Notes: generated by a model from the sequence alone, not told the origin. A stretch of DNA of 64,000 nt from an uncultured Carboxylicivirga sp. (GCA_947503525.1 CANNEA010000001.1:868001-932000); one strand, 5' to 3'; shown: positions 1 through 7,418, counted from the first letter of the stretch. A program made the numbers and translations.

Positions 1-905
1 AATCCTTCTACAATGTAGGATTTGGTTCCCTGTGAACCAGGAATAATTCCCATTTCACCCAAACGGGCTCTTGTGGCACCTTTTCTGTGCACTAACACAT
101 TTTCGTTATAATGGTTTTCCCAGGCGGCATAGTTGTGGGCAATATTAATTAGCTCATCAAACTCTATCTTGCCTTTAAACACTTCCATAAAAGCATGCTG
201 TACACGTTCCATCATTAATCGTCGGTTGGCAAAGGCAAAGTCAACACAGTAATTCATTTCATTGATATAAGCATGTGCTTCGTCAGTTTCAATAGGCAAG
301 AAGGCCAAATCATGAGAAGCTGGTACTGTTGAATGCCAACGTTCATTTAATTGCTTCGCCTTTTTATTATAAAAATCGGCTACCTGTTTGCCTAGGTTTC
401 GGCTACCCGAATGAATCATTACCCAAACATTACCATCCGAACCATGCTGGATTTCAATAAAATGGTTTCCTCCTCCTAATGAGCCAATTTGTTTTGTTGC
501 TTTTACATAGTGTCGTTCTACAATATGAGGCAGTTCGTCAACTTGTGGCATACACTTTTCATCCTGTGCCTCCTTATGCCAGTTAAATCCAACAGGAATC
601 GTTTTTCGGATACGCGACATGATTTGCTTTAAAGTATCCGAATCTGCATCCTCCAAATTGGTTCGCATGGCACACATTCCACAGCCAATATCCACACCAA
701 CGGCATTGGGAATAATCACACCTTTGGTGGCTAATACACCACCAATGGGCATTCCATATCCTGAATGAGCATCGGGCATTAGTGCCACATGCTTATGTAC
801 AAAAGGTAAGTTAGCTAAGTTTTTAGCCTGTGAAAGTGCATTTCCTTCAATGTCATCCAACCACATTTTAATGGGGCGGTTTTCTGATGATATAACTTGT
901 TTCAT
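1..905 (-). CDS. rtcB: RtcB-family RNA ligase, copy 1 (C-terminus outside window)
   Basis: RtcB joins RNA 2',3'-cyclic phosphate or 3'-phosphate ends to 5'-OH ends using GTP and Mn2+. About 301 residues are visible, from the ATG at 905 to the window edge. Family landmarks seen are the LMPDAHSGYGMPIGG block, VGVDIGCGM with the metal-binding Cys, GGGNHFIEI, and HNYAAWENH followed by VHRKGATRA. The guanylated His near the C-terminus lies outside the window. It is downstream of and co-directional with the slipin gene, separated by 58 bp that contain a 13-bp hairpin. The pairing of RtcB with a band-7/slipin protein and a divergent WYL regulator suggests an inducible RNA-repair unit. It differs clearly from the second RtcB at 4146, which has a longer N-terminus, so the two are not a recent duplication. 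Confidence 0.93.
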   Translation of the reverse strand, partial: MKQVISSENRPIKMWLDDIEGNALSQAKNLANLPFVHKHVALMPDAHSGYGMPIGGVLATKGVIIPNAVGVDIGCGMCAMRTNLEDADSDTLKQIMSRIRKTIPVGFNWHKEAQDEKCMPQVDELPHIVERHYVKATKQIGSLGGGNHFIEIQHGSDGNVWVMIHSGSRNLGKQVADFYNKKAKQLNERWHSTVPASHDLAFLPIETDEAHAYINEMNYCVDFAFANRRLMMERVQHAFMEVFKGKIEFDELINIAHNYAAWENHYNENVLVHRKGATRARLGEMGIIPGSQGTKSYIVEG

Positions 906-921
906 TTTCTTCTCGTTTATT

Positions 922-952
922 ATGTAGGATGCAATCAACTTGCATCCTACAT
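922..952 (-). promoter_or_regulatory. Perfect 13-bp hairpin between slipin and rtcB
   Basis: ATGTAGGATGCAA (922-934) and its exact complement (940-952) flank a 5-nt loop. No U-run follows on the minus strand, so it is not a typical intrinsic terminator. It lies in the 58-bp gap between the slipin stop and the rtcB start. It may be an mRNA processing or stability element that sets rtcB expression relative to slipin; the function is inferred. Confidence 0.6.
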
Positions 953-963
953 TCAATTATCAT

Positions 964-2064
964 TTAATTAGAAGGAGAAAAGATATCTTTCAACTGATCA
1001 ACAATCTGACCACCTCCTGATAAAGATATGTTGTTTATCTTATCAGCAATCTTCTCCACATATTCCATTTCTTTTAATTTGAACAACATTTTGTTGTCTT
1101 CCATCAACTTGGCAGTATTCAACAAACTTCGGGTTGAAGCCGTTTCTTCGCGCCTGGTGATGATATTGGCCTGAGCTTTCTTTTGTGCTATCAATACCTG
1201 GTTCATAATTTCGCGTACATCGCCCGGTAAAATAATGTCACGTACACCACCATCGATCATTTTCACACCAAAACCAACAGCCTTTTCCTTTACAGATGTC
1301 ATTACAAATATCGATACTTCTTCTTTCCGTTCAAGAATTTCATCTAAAGTTAAAGTACCAACATATTCTCGCAATGCTAACTGGATAGACACATACAATT
1401 GCTTGATGTAGTCTTGGTTATCAGTTAAAGCTTTGATGGCGTCAACCACCTTATAGCTTGCAAAGAAACTCATTCTTAAAGCGGCTTTATCCTTCGTTAA
1501 TAACTCCTGTCCGGATACTTCCATCTGCGCCTGTCGCATATCGGCTTTTTTAACAGCAATAGGTGTGTTGTTTTTCCAGAAGTAGTACATACCCGGACTT
1601 AACTCTTTTTCAAATTGGTCATTAATGAATAATAAACCTTTCTCGTACGATTCAACCCGGTAAACCCGTGTATAAGGATTCACTTCCTGATGAGACAATA
1701 TGGACTTATCTATTGTATCAATTCCATCAGTATTTGAAATATCAATTTTTTCAAAACTATAATTGGTTGGACCTTTCCAATAAGCATGTCTTCCAGCAGT
1801 TAGAATGCCATTGAATACGCCATTCTTATAATTCAAAACAATTTCATTAGCTGCGACCTCAATTACAGTTAGCATGTTTGCCAAAACTTCATCTTGTAAT
1901 AGGATGTTGAGTTCCATCGATAATGATAAGGGTTCAGACATATTACAGATACCTACTTTATCAGAATAGCGTACCCAGTATTTGCCTTCGCTTAATACTT
2001 TCAAGTAGTCGCCATTTCTAAACACTAAACCTACTTTGCCTTGATTTATTCGTACTCGTTTCAT
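964..2064 (-). CDS. Slipin / SPFH (band 7) domain protein
   Basis: This 366-residue protein has an SPFH/slipin core at about residues 130-310 (VESYEKGLLFINDQF, then YVGTLTLDEILERKEEV and GVKMIDGGVRDIILPGDV) and a helical tail with AQKKAQANIITRREETASTRSLLNTAKL, typical of slipin C-termini. SPFH proteins form oligomeric membrane-associated scaffolds. No N-terminal transmembrane anchor is visible here, so it may be cytosolic or peripheral. An extra N-terminal region (1-125) repeats the band-7-like beta pattern. It is the first protein gene of the minus-strand unit and lies just downstream of the tRNA-like RNA region. Slipin genes beside rtcB are a recurrent arrangement; the biochemical role there is unknown to me. 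Confidence 0.85.
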   Translation of the reverse strand: MKRVRINQGKVGLVFRNGDYLKVLSEGKYWVRYSDKVGICNMSEPLSLSMELNILLQDEVLANMLTVIEVAANEIVLNYKNGVFNGILTAGRHAYWKGPTNYSFEKIDISNTDGIDTIDKSILSHQEVNPYTRVYRVESYEKGLLFINDQFEKELSPGMYYFWKNNTPIAVKKADMRQAQMEVSGQELLTKDKAALRMSFFASYKVVDAIKALTDNQDYIKQLYVSIQLALREYVGTLTLDEILERKEEVSIFVMTSVKEKAVGFGVKMIDGGVRDIILPGDVREIMNQVLIAQKKAQANIITRREETASTRSLLNTAKLMEDNKMLFKLKEMEYVEKIADKINNISLSGGGQIVDQLKDIFSPSN

Positions 2065-2332
2065 TTTAAGGTATATTTAGTTTGTTATTATTCTTTTTAT
2101 AAATGAAAGTAGTCTGACAGAGCCATCCTTGGTAACGGGAAGAAGAGATTAGAAACTTCCGAATAATTAGTTCGTCTGTTGAAAGTGTATAATTGTATTA
2201 ACCTACTTATCAGCAGAGAAAGTAATTAACATTAGTAATTCAAGCATCTTATTCACAGGTTGACCAAGAATTGTCGTACCCCAAAGGAGTTCGACTGGCT
2301 ATTAGTCATTCTACTTTCAAGTAACTGTATTT

Positions 2333-2380
2333 CAGAGGTAGTTAACCTCAGTTTCAGGATTCGAACCTGTTCGCCATAGG
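2333..2380 (-). ncRNA. Second T-arm-like element, degenerate tRNA-like module
   Basis: On the minus strand a T-arm-like hairpin (CAGG, TTCGAAT, CCTG; 2369-2355) is followed by another hairpin (GAGGT, TAACT, ACCTC; 2349-2335, extendable by one mismatch and a C-G pair). This is the same T-arm then closed acceptor order as the core at 2398-2468. The D-arm and anticodon-stem partners are poor: CTAT 2379-2376 can pair only with ATAG 2302-2299. It could be a degenerate copy, part of the same transcript, or chance. Confidence 0.35.
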
Positions 2381-2397
2381 GCTTAACCCGCGTTGGT

Positions 2398-2468
2398 GAT
2401 GTTGCTATACCCAATTTAGCTACTCTGGTTATTGGCCAGAAGGAGGACTCGAACCTCCAACCCACATC
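2398..2468 (-). ncRNA. Circularly permuted tRNA-like RNA (possible Y RNA)
   Basis: Read 5' to 3' on the minus strand: anticodon-type stem strand GATGT (2468-2464); 5-nt variable region GGGTT; T-arm GGAGG-TTCGAGT-CCTCC (2458-2442); acceptor-type strand TTCTGG (2441-2436); 7-nt loop CCAATAA; acceptor partner CCAGAG (2428-2423, one G-U); linker TA; D-arm GCTA-AATTGGGTA-TAGC (2420-2404); A; stem partner ACATC (2402-2398). Positions T8, A14, A15-T48, G18G19, A21, R26 and the T-loop all match tRNA rules. However, the acceptor stem is closed by a loop and the ends leave through the anticodon stem, so it cannot be an ordinary tRNA. Bacterial Y RNAs of the YrlA type carry a tRNA-like module and are encoded beside rtc genes in Salmonella; the match to that family is inference. 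Outer pairing (GGCTT 2518-2514 with AAGCC 2384-2380) may extend it. Confidence 0.7.
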
Positions 2469-2638
2469 GTGGTATGAATCAGTTGAAAAGCAAGCAGGAT
2501 ATTGAACTTAACCAAGCCAATACTATGAAGCTATACAGAAACTTACATCTCGTCTTGCAGGCCGACTTCATCATTTCTTTATCTCCTTGTTTGGAGAAAT
2601 ATTTTAATCACTGAAAGTGAATCATCTTCAAAGAACGT

Positions 2639-2657
2639 TTTTGTCACATTGACAAAA
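2639..2657. promoter_or_regulatory. Palindrome TTTTGTCA-CAT-TGACAAAA, candidate operator
   Basis: A perfect 8-bp inverted repeat with a 3-bp spacer lies 76 bp before the WYL start codon and upstream of the minus-strand RNA unit. A symmetric site in a divergent intergenic region is a natural operator for the adjacent regulator. The assignment to the WYL protein is inference. Confidence 0.5.
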
Positions 2658-2672
2658 CAAAGATTAGTAGGT

Positions 2673-2695
2673 ACTGCGCAGCCTTTTTGCGTAGT
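2673..2695. repeat. Inverted repeat ACTGCGCA / TGCGTAGT
   Basis: The arms (2673-2680 and 2688-2695) match at 7 of 8 positions across a 7-nt spacer, with a T-rich run after it on the plus strand. It sits 38 bp before the WYL start. It could be a second operator half or a 5'UTR hairpin of the WYL mRNA. Confidence 0.4.
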
Positions 2696-2733
2696 TGATA
2701 TTTTTTTTCTATTTTTCTGTAAAAAAGTGAATT

Positions 2734-3750
2734 ATGCCTGCTAATAGAAATGCACTCATCCGCTATACTACGATAGATAAATGTTTGCGAAACCGATATC
2801 GACAGTGGACCTTAGAGGATTTAATTGATGCTTGTTCAGATGCTCTGTATGAATTTGAAGGCATTGATAAGGGAGTGAGCAAACGGACTGTTCAGATGGA
2901 TATTCAAATGATGCGTAGTGAAAAGTTAGGCTATAACGCACCTATTACCGTTAAGGAAAAAAAGTACTATATCTATGATGATCTGGATTATTCAATTACT
3001 CAACTACCATTATCCGAACAGGACCTTAATAAACTGGGAGACGCTGTTGAAATTTTGAAGCAATTTCAGGGCTTTAGTCATTTTAAAGAGATGACCGGCC
3101 TGATACAGAAATTAGAGAATAAAATTCATACCGAGCATTCGCAATCGAGGCCTGTCATTCATATTGAACGAAACGAGAACTTAAAAGGTATGGAGCATCT
3201 CAATGGATTATATCAAGTCGTTCTGAAGAAACAGGTTGTTAAAGTCGAGTACCAATCTTTTAAAGCTAAACGTGCCAATCGAATTTATTTCAATCCCTAT
3301 TTACTTAAGGAATTCAATAACCGCTGGTTTCTTATTGGAAAACAGAAGAAAGGAGATATGATAATGAACCTGGCTTTAGATCGTATTCATTCTTTTGAAG
3401 TGATGAAAGATATCCCATTTAAGGATGATGCATCGTTTGATCCTTATACCTATTATAAGAATATTATAGGGGTAACGGTCAATTCTGGTCTGTATCCGCG
3501 CATTATCAAAATATTTGTGAACAATTACCATAAACCTTATGTGCTAACAAAACCATTACACTGGACACAAAGAGTTGTAGAGGAAAATGATAAAGGAGTT
3601 ATAATAACGATTAGAGTATTGCCAAATTTTGAGTTGGAGCGCGTTTTGTTAGGTTTTGGACCGGCTATTGAGGTTATATCGCCAGCGTCGTTAAGGAATA
3701 AGATTGGAGAATTATTAAATGAAGCCTCAATCTTATATAAGGATGTGTAG
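2734..3750 (+). CDS. WYL-domain transcriptional regulator
   Basis: This 338-residue protein has an N-terminal winged-helix-like region (about 1-75, with WTLEDLIDACSDAL and KRTVQMDIQMMRSEKLGY) and a WYL domain centred on FNNRWFLIGKQ (Trp about residue 198) and LALDRI, with a C-terminal WCX-like extension. WYL regulators sense ligands, including nucleic acids in some families, and control DNA-damage, phage-defence or RNA-repair genes. It is divergent from the tRNA-like RNA, slipin and rtcB, and upstream of and co-directional with the rtcB2-prfH operon, so it could control either or both. In Bacteroidota a WYL protein next to rtcB is common, as I recall. The 389-bp gap to the next start argues for a separate promoter for rtcB2. 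Confidence 0.88.
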   Translation: MPANRNALIRYTTIDKCLRNRYRQWTLEDLIDACSDALYEFEGIDKGVSKRTVQMDIQMMRSEKLGYNAPITVKEKKYYIYDDLDYSITQLPLSEQDLNKLGDAVEILKQFQGFSHFKEMTGLIQKLENKIHTEHSQSRPVIHIERNENLKGMEHLNGLYQVVLKKQVVKVEYQSFKAKRANRIYFNPYLLKEFNNRWFLIGKQKKGDMIMNLALDRIHSFEVMKDIPFKDDASFDPYTYYKNIIGVTVNSGLYPRIIKIFVNNYHKPYVLTKPLHWTQRVVEENDKGVIITIRVLPNFELERVLLGFGPAIEVISPASLRNKIGELLNEASILYKDV

Positions 3751-3924
3751 AGATAGTTTTAGCTCTTAAATGGCCATCTTAATGTTAGGAATTTAATTAT
3801 TTATCAATCTTATTCGGAATTTTAAACATTTCTGTTTTATATTTACGCCGCATTTCACCCCATGTATAACTCAAAAAGAAGGGGAAATTGTTATGTTGGA
3901 GCTTAGATCACATATCCGCAAATA

Positions 3925-4150
3925 GATCAGAATGGTTAGTTTAGAACTAATCACACTTCTTGTTTTCTGATCGTCTGAATAAGACCTATTTCTTATTCTA
4001 AAATCACATTTTATTTATTTCATCTGACTGCAGAATTAATATTAGATTGTCGTGCATTATTGTGTTGTTAAATCAATGGAGGTTTCACAATGCAAGCATG
4101 TTGACTATCTCTGATATAATATAGTCAGATATTAACTCATTGCAAATGAG
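3925..4150 (+). promoter_or_regulatory. Hairpin-rich leader of the rtcB2-prfH operon
   Basis: The 395 bp before rtcB2 contain several strong hairpins. GATCAGAA (3925-3932) pairs with TTCTGATC (3965-3972) and encloses an 8-bp hairpin 3934-3952. GAATAAG (3977-3983) pairs with CTTATTC (3992-3998). ATTGTG (4059-4064) pairs with CACAAT (4086-4091). GACTAT (4103-4108) with ATAGTC (4121-4126) competes with a bulged TATCT-C-TGA (4106-4114) against TCAGATA (4125-4131). Finally CTCATT-GCA-AATGAG (4136-4150) buries the ATG at 4146. The first 170 bp (3751-3924) hold nothing I recognise. The density and the mutually exclusive pairs suggest RNA-based control. Confidence 0.5.
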
Positions 4151-5549
4151 CAAGTCTAAGATAAAAGGCAAAGACCTAAAAAAAATAAATTATAAATCAG
4201 ATAGAGCTAAAAGTCTGGCAATAAATATTATTAACAGCGACTATAAGCACCTGTCTAAACAAAATAAATTAGAAATTCTTGAAGCTGTTCTTTTGAATCC
4301 TAAAGACTATTTAGAGCATCCTTCTTTATCGAAAATTGCAGAAGAACTAATTGGAAAAGTTAAAACGGATAGAGGAACCATTTATCATTTTGATTGTGAA
4401 GAAAAGCCATTTGCCATTTACGGTAAAAAGCATATTACGCAAGACACAATCAGGCAAATGGAAACGGCAATGCAACTACCAGTTTCGCAATATGGAGCCT
4501 TAATGCCAGATGCACATGTTGGTTATGGTTTGCCTATTGGAGGTGTGTTGGCAACTAAAAATGCTGTACTGCCTTATGGGGTTGGACTGGATATTGGTTG
4601 CAGAATGTCATTAAGCATCTATGATGTTCCATCTGAATACATAAAGCGGAACAGTTATCAGATTAAGACTGCTTTAAAAGAGCAGACGTACTTTGGTATT
4701 GGTAAAATAGAAAAACACAATTTAGATCATGAAGTACTCGAAAGAAACGAGTTTAATGAAATTGACATTCTTAAACAGTTAAAATGCAAAGCTCAAAACC
4801 AATTGGGTAGCTCTGGTTCGGGCAATCACTTTGTTGAGTTCGGAATTATTGAGTTAACCAATAATAATGTGTTTAAGCTTAAAGAAGGACAGTATGTTGG
4901 GCTTTTGTCGCATTCGGGTTCAAGGGGATTGGGAGCAGCTATTGCCGGTCATTATACCAAGTTAGCTATGCAAGAGTGTATGTTGCCAGCTGGAGCTAAG
5001 CATTTGGCATGGATTGACTTACATAGTGAAGCCGGACAAGAATATTGGGCAGCCATGAATTTGGCCGGAGATTATGCTAAAGCATGTCACGATGTGATTC
5101 ACTATCGACTATCCAAAGCATTAGGCATTAAACCGGTGGTAAACATTGAGAACCATCATAATTTTGCCTGGAAAGAATGCATTAATGATGAGGAGTTAAT
5201 TGTACATCGAAAGGGAGCAACTCCTGCTGCTGAAGGCCAGATGGGTATAATACCAGCGGATATGATGAATCCTGGTTATATAGTTTCCGGTACAGGTAAT
5301 GATATGGCACTTAATTCAGCATCGCATGGTGCAGGTAGGCGCTTAAGCCGAAAAAGAGCCAAGGATAGCTTTACAGGTAGTGAACTCAAAAAGCTACTTA
5401 AGCAGAATAAGATTACACTAATAGGAGGTGGTACAGAAGAAGCACCGATGGCCTATAAAAATCTGGAGGAAGTTATGGCATCACAGAATGAACTTATAAA
5501 TATTGAGGGTAAATTTTATCCTCAGATAGTAAGAATGGATAAACAATAA
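4146..5549 (+). CDS. rtcB: RtcB-family RNA ligase, copy 2 (RtcB2, PrfH-linked)
   Basis: This 467-residue RtcB is of the type found with PrfH. An N-terminal extension of about 115 residues precedes the catalytic core LMPDAHVGYGLPIGG. Key residues visible are C152 in GLDIGCRM, the GSSGSGNHFVEFG and SHSGSRGLG blocks, ENHHNFAW, and SASHGAGRR whose H394 corresponds to the guanylated histidine. In E. coli, RtcB2 and PrfH together rescue ribosomes whose 16S decoding centre has been cut: PrfH releases the stalled peptide and RtcB2 religates the rRNA. The PrfH gene follows after 4 bp, strongly supporting that role. A TTG two codons upstream (4140) is in frame, but ATG 4146 is the better start and lies in a small hairpin. 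Confidence 0.93.
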   Translation: MSKSKIKGKDLKKINYKSDRAKSLAINIINSDYKHLSKQNKLEILEAVLLNPKDYLEHPSLSKIAEELIGKVKTDRGTIYHFDCEEKPFAIYGKKHITQDTIRQMETAMQLPVSQYGALMPDAHVGYGLPIGGVLATKNAVLPYGVGLDIGCRMSLSIYDVPSEYIKRNSYQIKTALKEQTYFGIGKIEKHNLDHEVLERNEFNEIDILKQLKCKAQNQLGSSGSGNHFVEFGIIELTNNNVFKLKEGQYVGLLSHSGSRGLGAAIAGHYTKLAMQECMLPAGAKHLAWIDLHSEAGQEYWAAMNLAGDYAKACHDVIHYRLSKALGIKPVVNIENHHNFAWKECINDEELIVHRKGATPAAEGQMGIIPADMMNPGYIVSGTGNDMALNSASHGAGRRLSRKRAKDSFTGSELKKLLKQNKITLIGGGTEEAPMAYKNLEEVMASQNELINIEGKFYPQIVRMDKQ

Positions 5550-5553
5550 AATA

Positions 5554-6252
5554 ATGGAAACAATAATACTACAAATAACATCAGGAAGAGGCCCGGCAGA
5601 ATGTTGCTGGGTGGTAGCTCGTGTTCTTAAATACATTATTGACGAAGTAAAGCGCACTGATATTAACTACAGCATAATGCACAGAGAAAAAGGAATTGAG
5701 AATGGAACGCTATACTCTGCCAGCATACATCTGAAAGGTAAAAATGCTGATTGCTTCGCAAAGCAGTGGATTGGGACGATTCAATGGGTAGGGCAAAGCC
5801 AGTTTAGAAAACATCATAAACGTAAGAACTGGTTTGTCGCTATCAATGAGATAAACATTAAGAACAATACTTTTAATGTCAGAGATAAAGATTTTAGCTA
5901 CCAGGCTATTCGTTCAGGCGGACCGGGAGGTCAGCATGTGAATAAGGTCAGCACAGCTATCAGAGCAAAGCATAATCCAAGTGGACTAAATGTAATGGTT
6001 TCTGAAAGTCGATCACAGCTTCAGAATAAAAAGCTGGCTAAAATCCGACTTCTTGAAATGATAAAGCTTGAGGAGATCAACGTACATAAAAGTAAACTGC
6101 AAGCCGAATGGAAGAATCATTCCGAAATACAAAGAGGTAATCCAGTTAGAACTTTCTATGGCAGTGATTTTAAAGTCCGCAAGGATGAAACAAATTATAA
6201 ACAGAAACGACGCTCCCTGAAGCATAACCTTAAAAGGGAGCTACTTGAATAA
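5554..6252 (+). CDS. prfH: Peptide chain release factor H (PrfH)
   Basis: This 232-residue class I release factor homologue is much shorter than RF1/RF2. The peptidyl-tRNA hydrolysis motif GGQ is at residues 125-127 within SGGPGGQHVNKVSTAIRAKH, followed by SESRSQLQNKKLA and a basic tail. The N-terminal part (LQITSGRGPAECCWVVARVL) is characteristic of PrfH and lacks the codon-recognition domain of RF1/RF2. It sits 4 bp after rtcB2 and 9 bp before a TPR gene, so the three are probably one operon. Function as a release factor for ribosomes with a damaged decoding centre is taken from the E. coli PrfH/RtcB2 work and applied here by homology. Confidence 0.92.
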   Translation: METIILQITSGRGPAECCWVVARVLKYIIDEVKRTDINYSIMHREKGIENGTLYSASIHLKGKNADCFAKQWIGTIQWVGQSQFRKHHKRKNWFVAINEINIKNNTFNVRDKDFSYQAIRSGGPGGQHVNKVSTAIRAKHNPSGLNVMVSESRSQLQNKKLAKIRLLEMIKLEEINVHKSKLQAEWKNHSEIQRGNPVRTFYGSDFKVRKDETNYKQKRRSLKHNLKRELLE

Positions 6253-6261
6253 ACAATAATT

Positions 6262-6804
6262 ATGAGCACATTAGCAGACCAATACTATATTAAAGCGCTT
6301 GATCAATATCCTTACAGTCTTGAAGAAGCAATTGAAAACTTAGGCTATGCTTTAAGCCAGAATAATGAACATGCCGGCGCTAATTATTTAATGGGTAAGT
6401 TACATCAGGAACAAATGAATGATTTTGCAAAGGCTGAACAATTCTATTTAAAGGCACTGGCCGGTAATCCTGACGATTTGAATGTTTGTATGGCATACAT
6501 ACTTCTGCTTATTATCGTTAAGGAATACGACAAGGCAAAGAACTTAATTACTTATGCAAACAAGCTAAAAGGTGTTGACTTATCAAAAACCTTTAGTTAT
6601 CAAGCATTGATTTGTGAATCCCAGCAAGATTATGAAAAGGCTCTTGCTTTGTTTAAAGAGGCCAGGTTAGAGGCATTTAACGAAGAGAGTATGAGTCATC
6701 TAAACAACGAGATTAAAAGGGTGAAGATGAAACGGAAGTATGTTGAGAAGTCAAATAATCAAAAAAAGAAGGACAGAATGGAAATAAGAACTCCTAATAA
6801 TTAA
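6262..6804 (+). CDS. Small TPR-repeat protein in the rtcB2-prfH operon
   Basis: This 180-residue protein has at least three tetratricopeptide-like helix pairs (about 15-50, 50-85 and 115-150; for example NYLMGKLHQEQMNDFAKAEQFYLKALAGNPDD) and a lysine-rich tail. There is no signal peptide or membrane segment, so it is cytosolic. The start is 9 bp after prfH, which implies co-transcription and possibly a helper role for PrfH or RtcB2, such as binding ribosomes. I know of no established TPR subunit in this system, so this link is inference. It could also be an unrelated passenger. The stop at 6804 is followed by a gene remnant on the opposite strand. Confidence 0.75.
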   Translation: MSTLADQYYIKALDQYPYSLEEAIENLGYALSQNNEHAGANYLMGKLHQEQMNDFAKAEQFYLKALAGNPDDLNVCMAYILLLIIVKEYDKAKNLITYANKLKGVDLSKTFSYQALICESQQDYEKALALFKEARLEAFNEESMSHLNNEIKRVKMKRKYVEKSNNQKKKDRMEIRTPNN

Positions 6805-6813
6805 GATATGCTA

Positions 6814-7317
6814 TTATTCCGAACAAAATATAGAGGTGTTCCCAGTTAAGTTTTTACTTAAACATAGAACAAGATAAGTTTTCCCTACTTGGTAATAACT
6901 CCAGCCAAAATCAATATATCCCAACTGATTAGTCACTAGTTTAGTACCATTAATGATGGTCTCTGGCATATTAGCATGGTGATGCCCATAAATCCAATAG
7001 TCAACATCCCAATCATATATCAATGAATATTGTTCAGAAACAAAGGCAGAGTTAATATCTGAATTGCGATAACACTCTGGGTTACATATTTGCGTGCGTA
7101 TATGATTCGTTACAACTACTTTCTTTTGTGCATTGGAGGCAGGAATGGCTTCTTTAAGAAACGACACACTATCCTCATGTAGCTGATTGAATATTTTATA
7201 ATTCAACCTATTGCCTCGATACTTTATCTGGTGAAAATCGCCAACTACATGCTCAACATAAAGCGACTTTGAGTCGAGGATGTGAGACCACAATGGCGTA
7301 AAAAAACAGGTCAACAT
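6814..7317 (-). pseudogene. Remnant of a calcineurin-like metallophosphoesterase
   Basis: The 167-residue open frame keeps only the C-terminal part of the fold: VVTNHIRTQ (the usual H motif after strand 5) and DYWIYGHHHANMPETIINGTKLVTNQLGY (the GHxH motif). The N-terminal DxH, GDxxD and GNHE metal motifs are absent, and no in-frame continuation is visible upstream in 7318-7418. It is therefore most likely a 5'-truncated gene. It faces the rtcB2 operon tail to tail with 9 bp between stops. Confidence 0.7.
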
Positions 7318-7418
7318 CTTTAATTAATACTACATAATTACATTAAGTTGGTGGCTAGTGAATATATATATAATTACACAATTATTCATATATTAGAGGA
7401 TCGTAAAGATCTAACCAA

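Larger units (their letters stand above)
2065..2733. other. Structured intergenic region between slipin and WYL regulator
   Basis: These 669 bp hold no convincing protein gene but many hairpins. There is the tRNA-like core (2398-2468), a second T-arm-like element (2333-2380), a 5-bp hairpin at 2582-2597, TCACT/AGTGA at 2608-2620, a perfect 8-3-8 palindrome at 2639-2657 and an inverted repeat at 2673-2695. The open frames here (2253-2465 minus, 2432-2614 plus) cross the RNA structures and look fortuitous. The divergent promoters for the slipin/rtcB unit and the WYL gene must lie in this interval. Confidence 0.6.

Noticed and set aside
2398-2468. An ordinary tRNA gene
   Set aside because: The arms are in permuted order, the acceptor is closed by a loop and no CCA end or anticodon loop exists.
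2253-2614. Short open frames on both strands in the slipin-WYL gap
   Set aside because: They run through the tRNA-like arms, have no protein-like composition and are better explained by the RNA structures.
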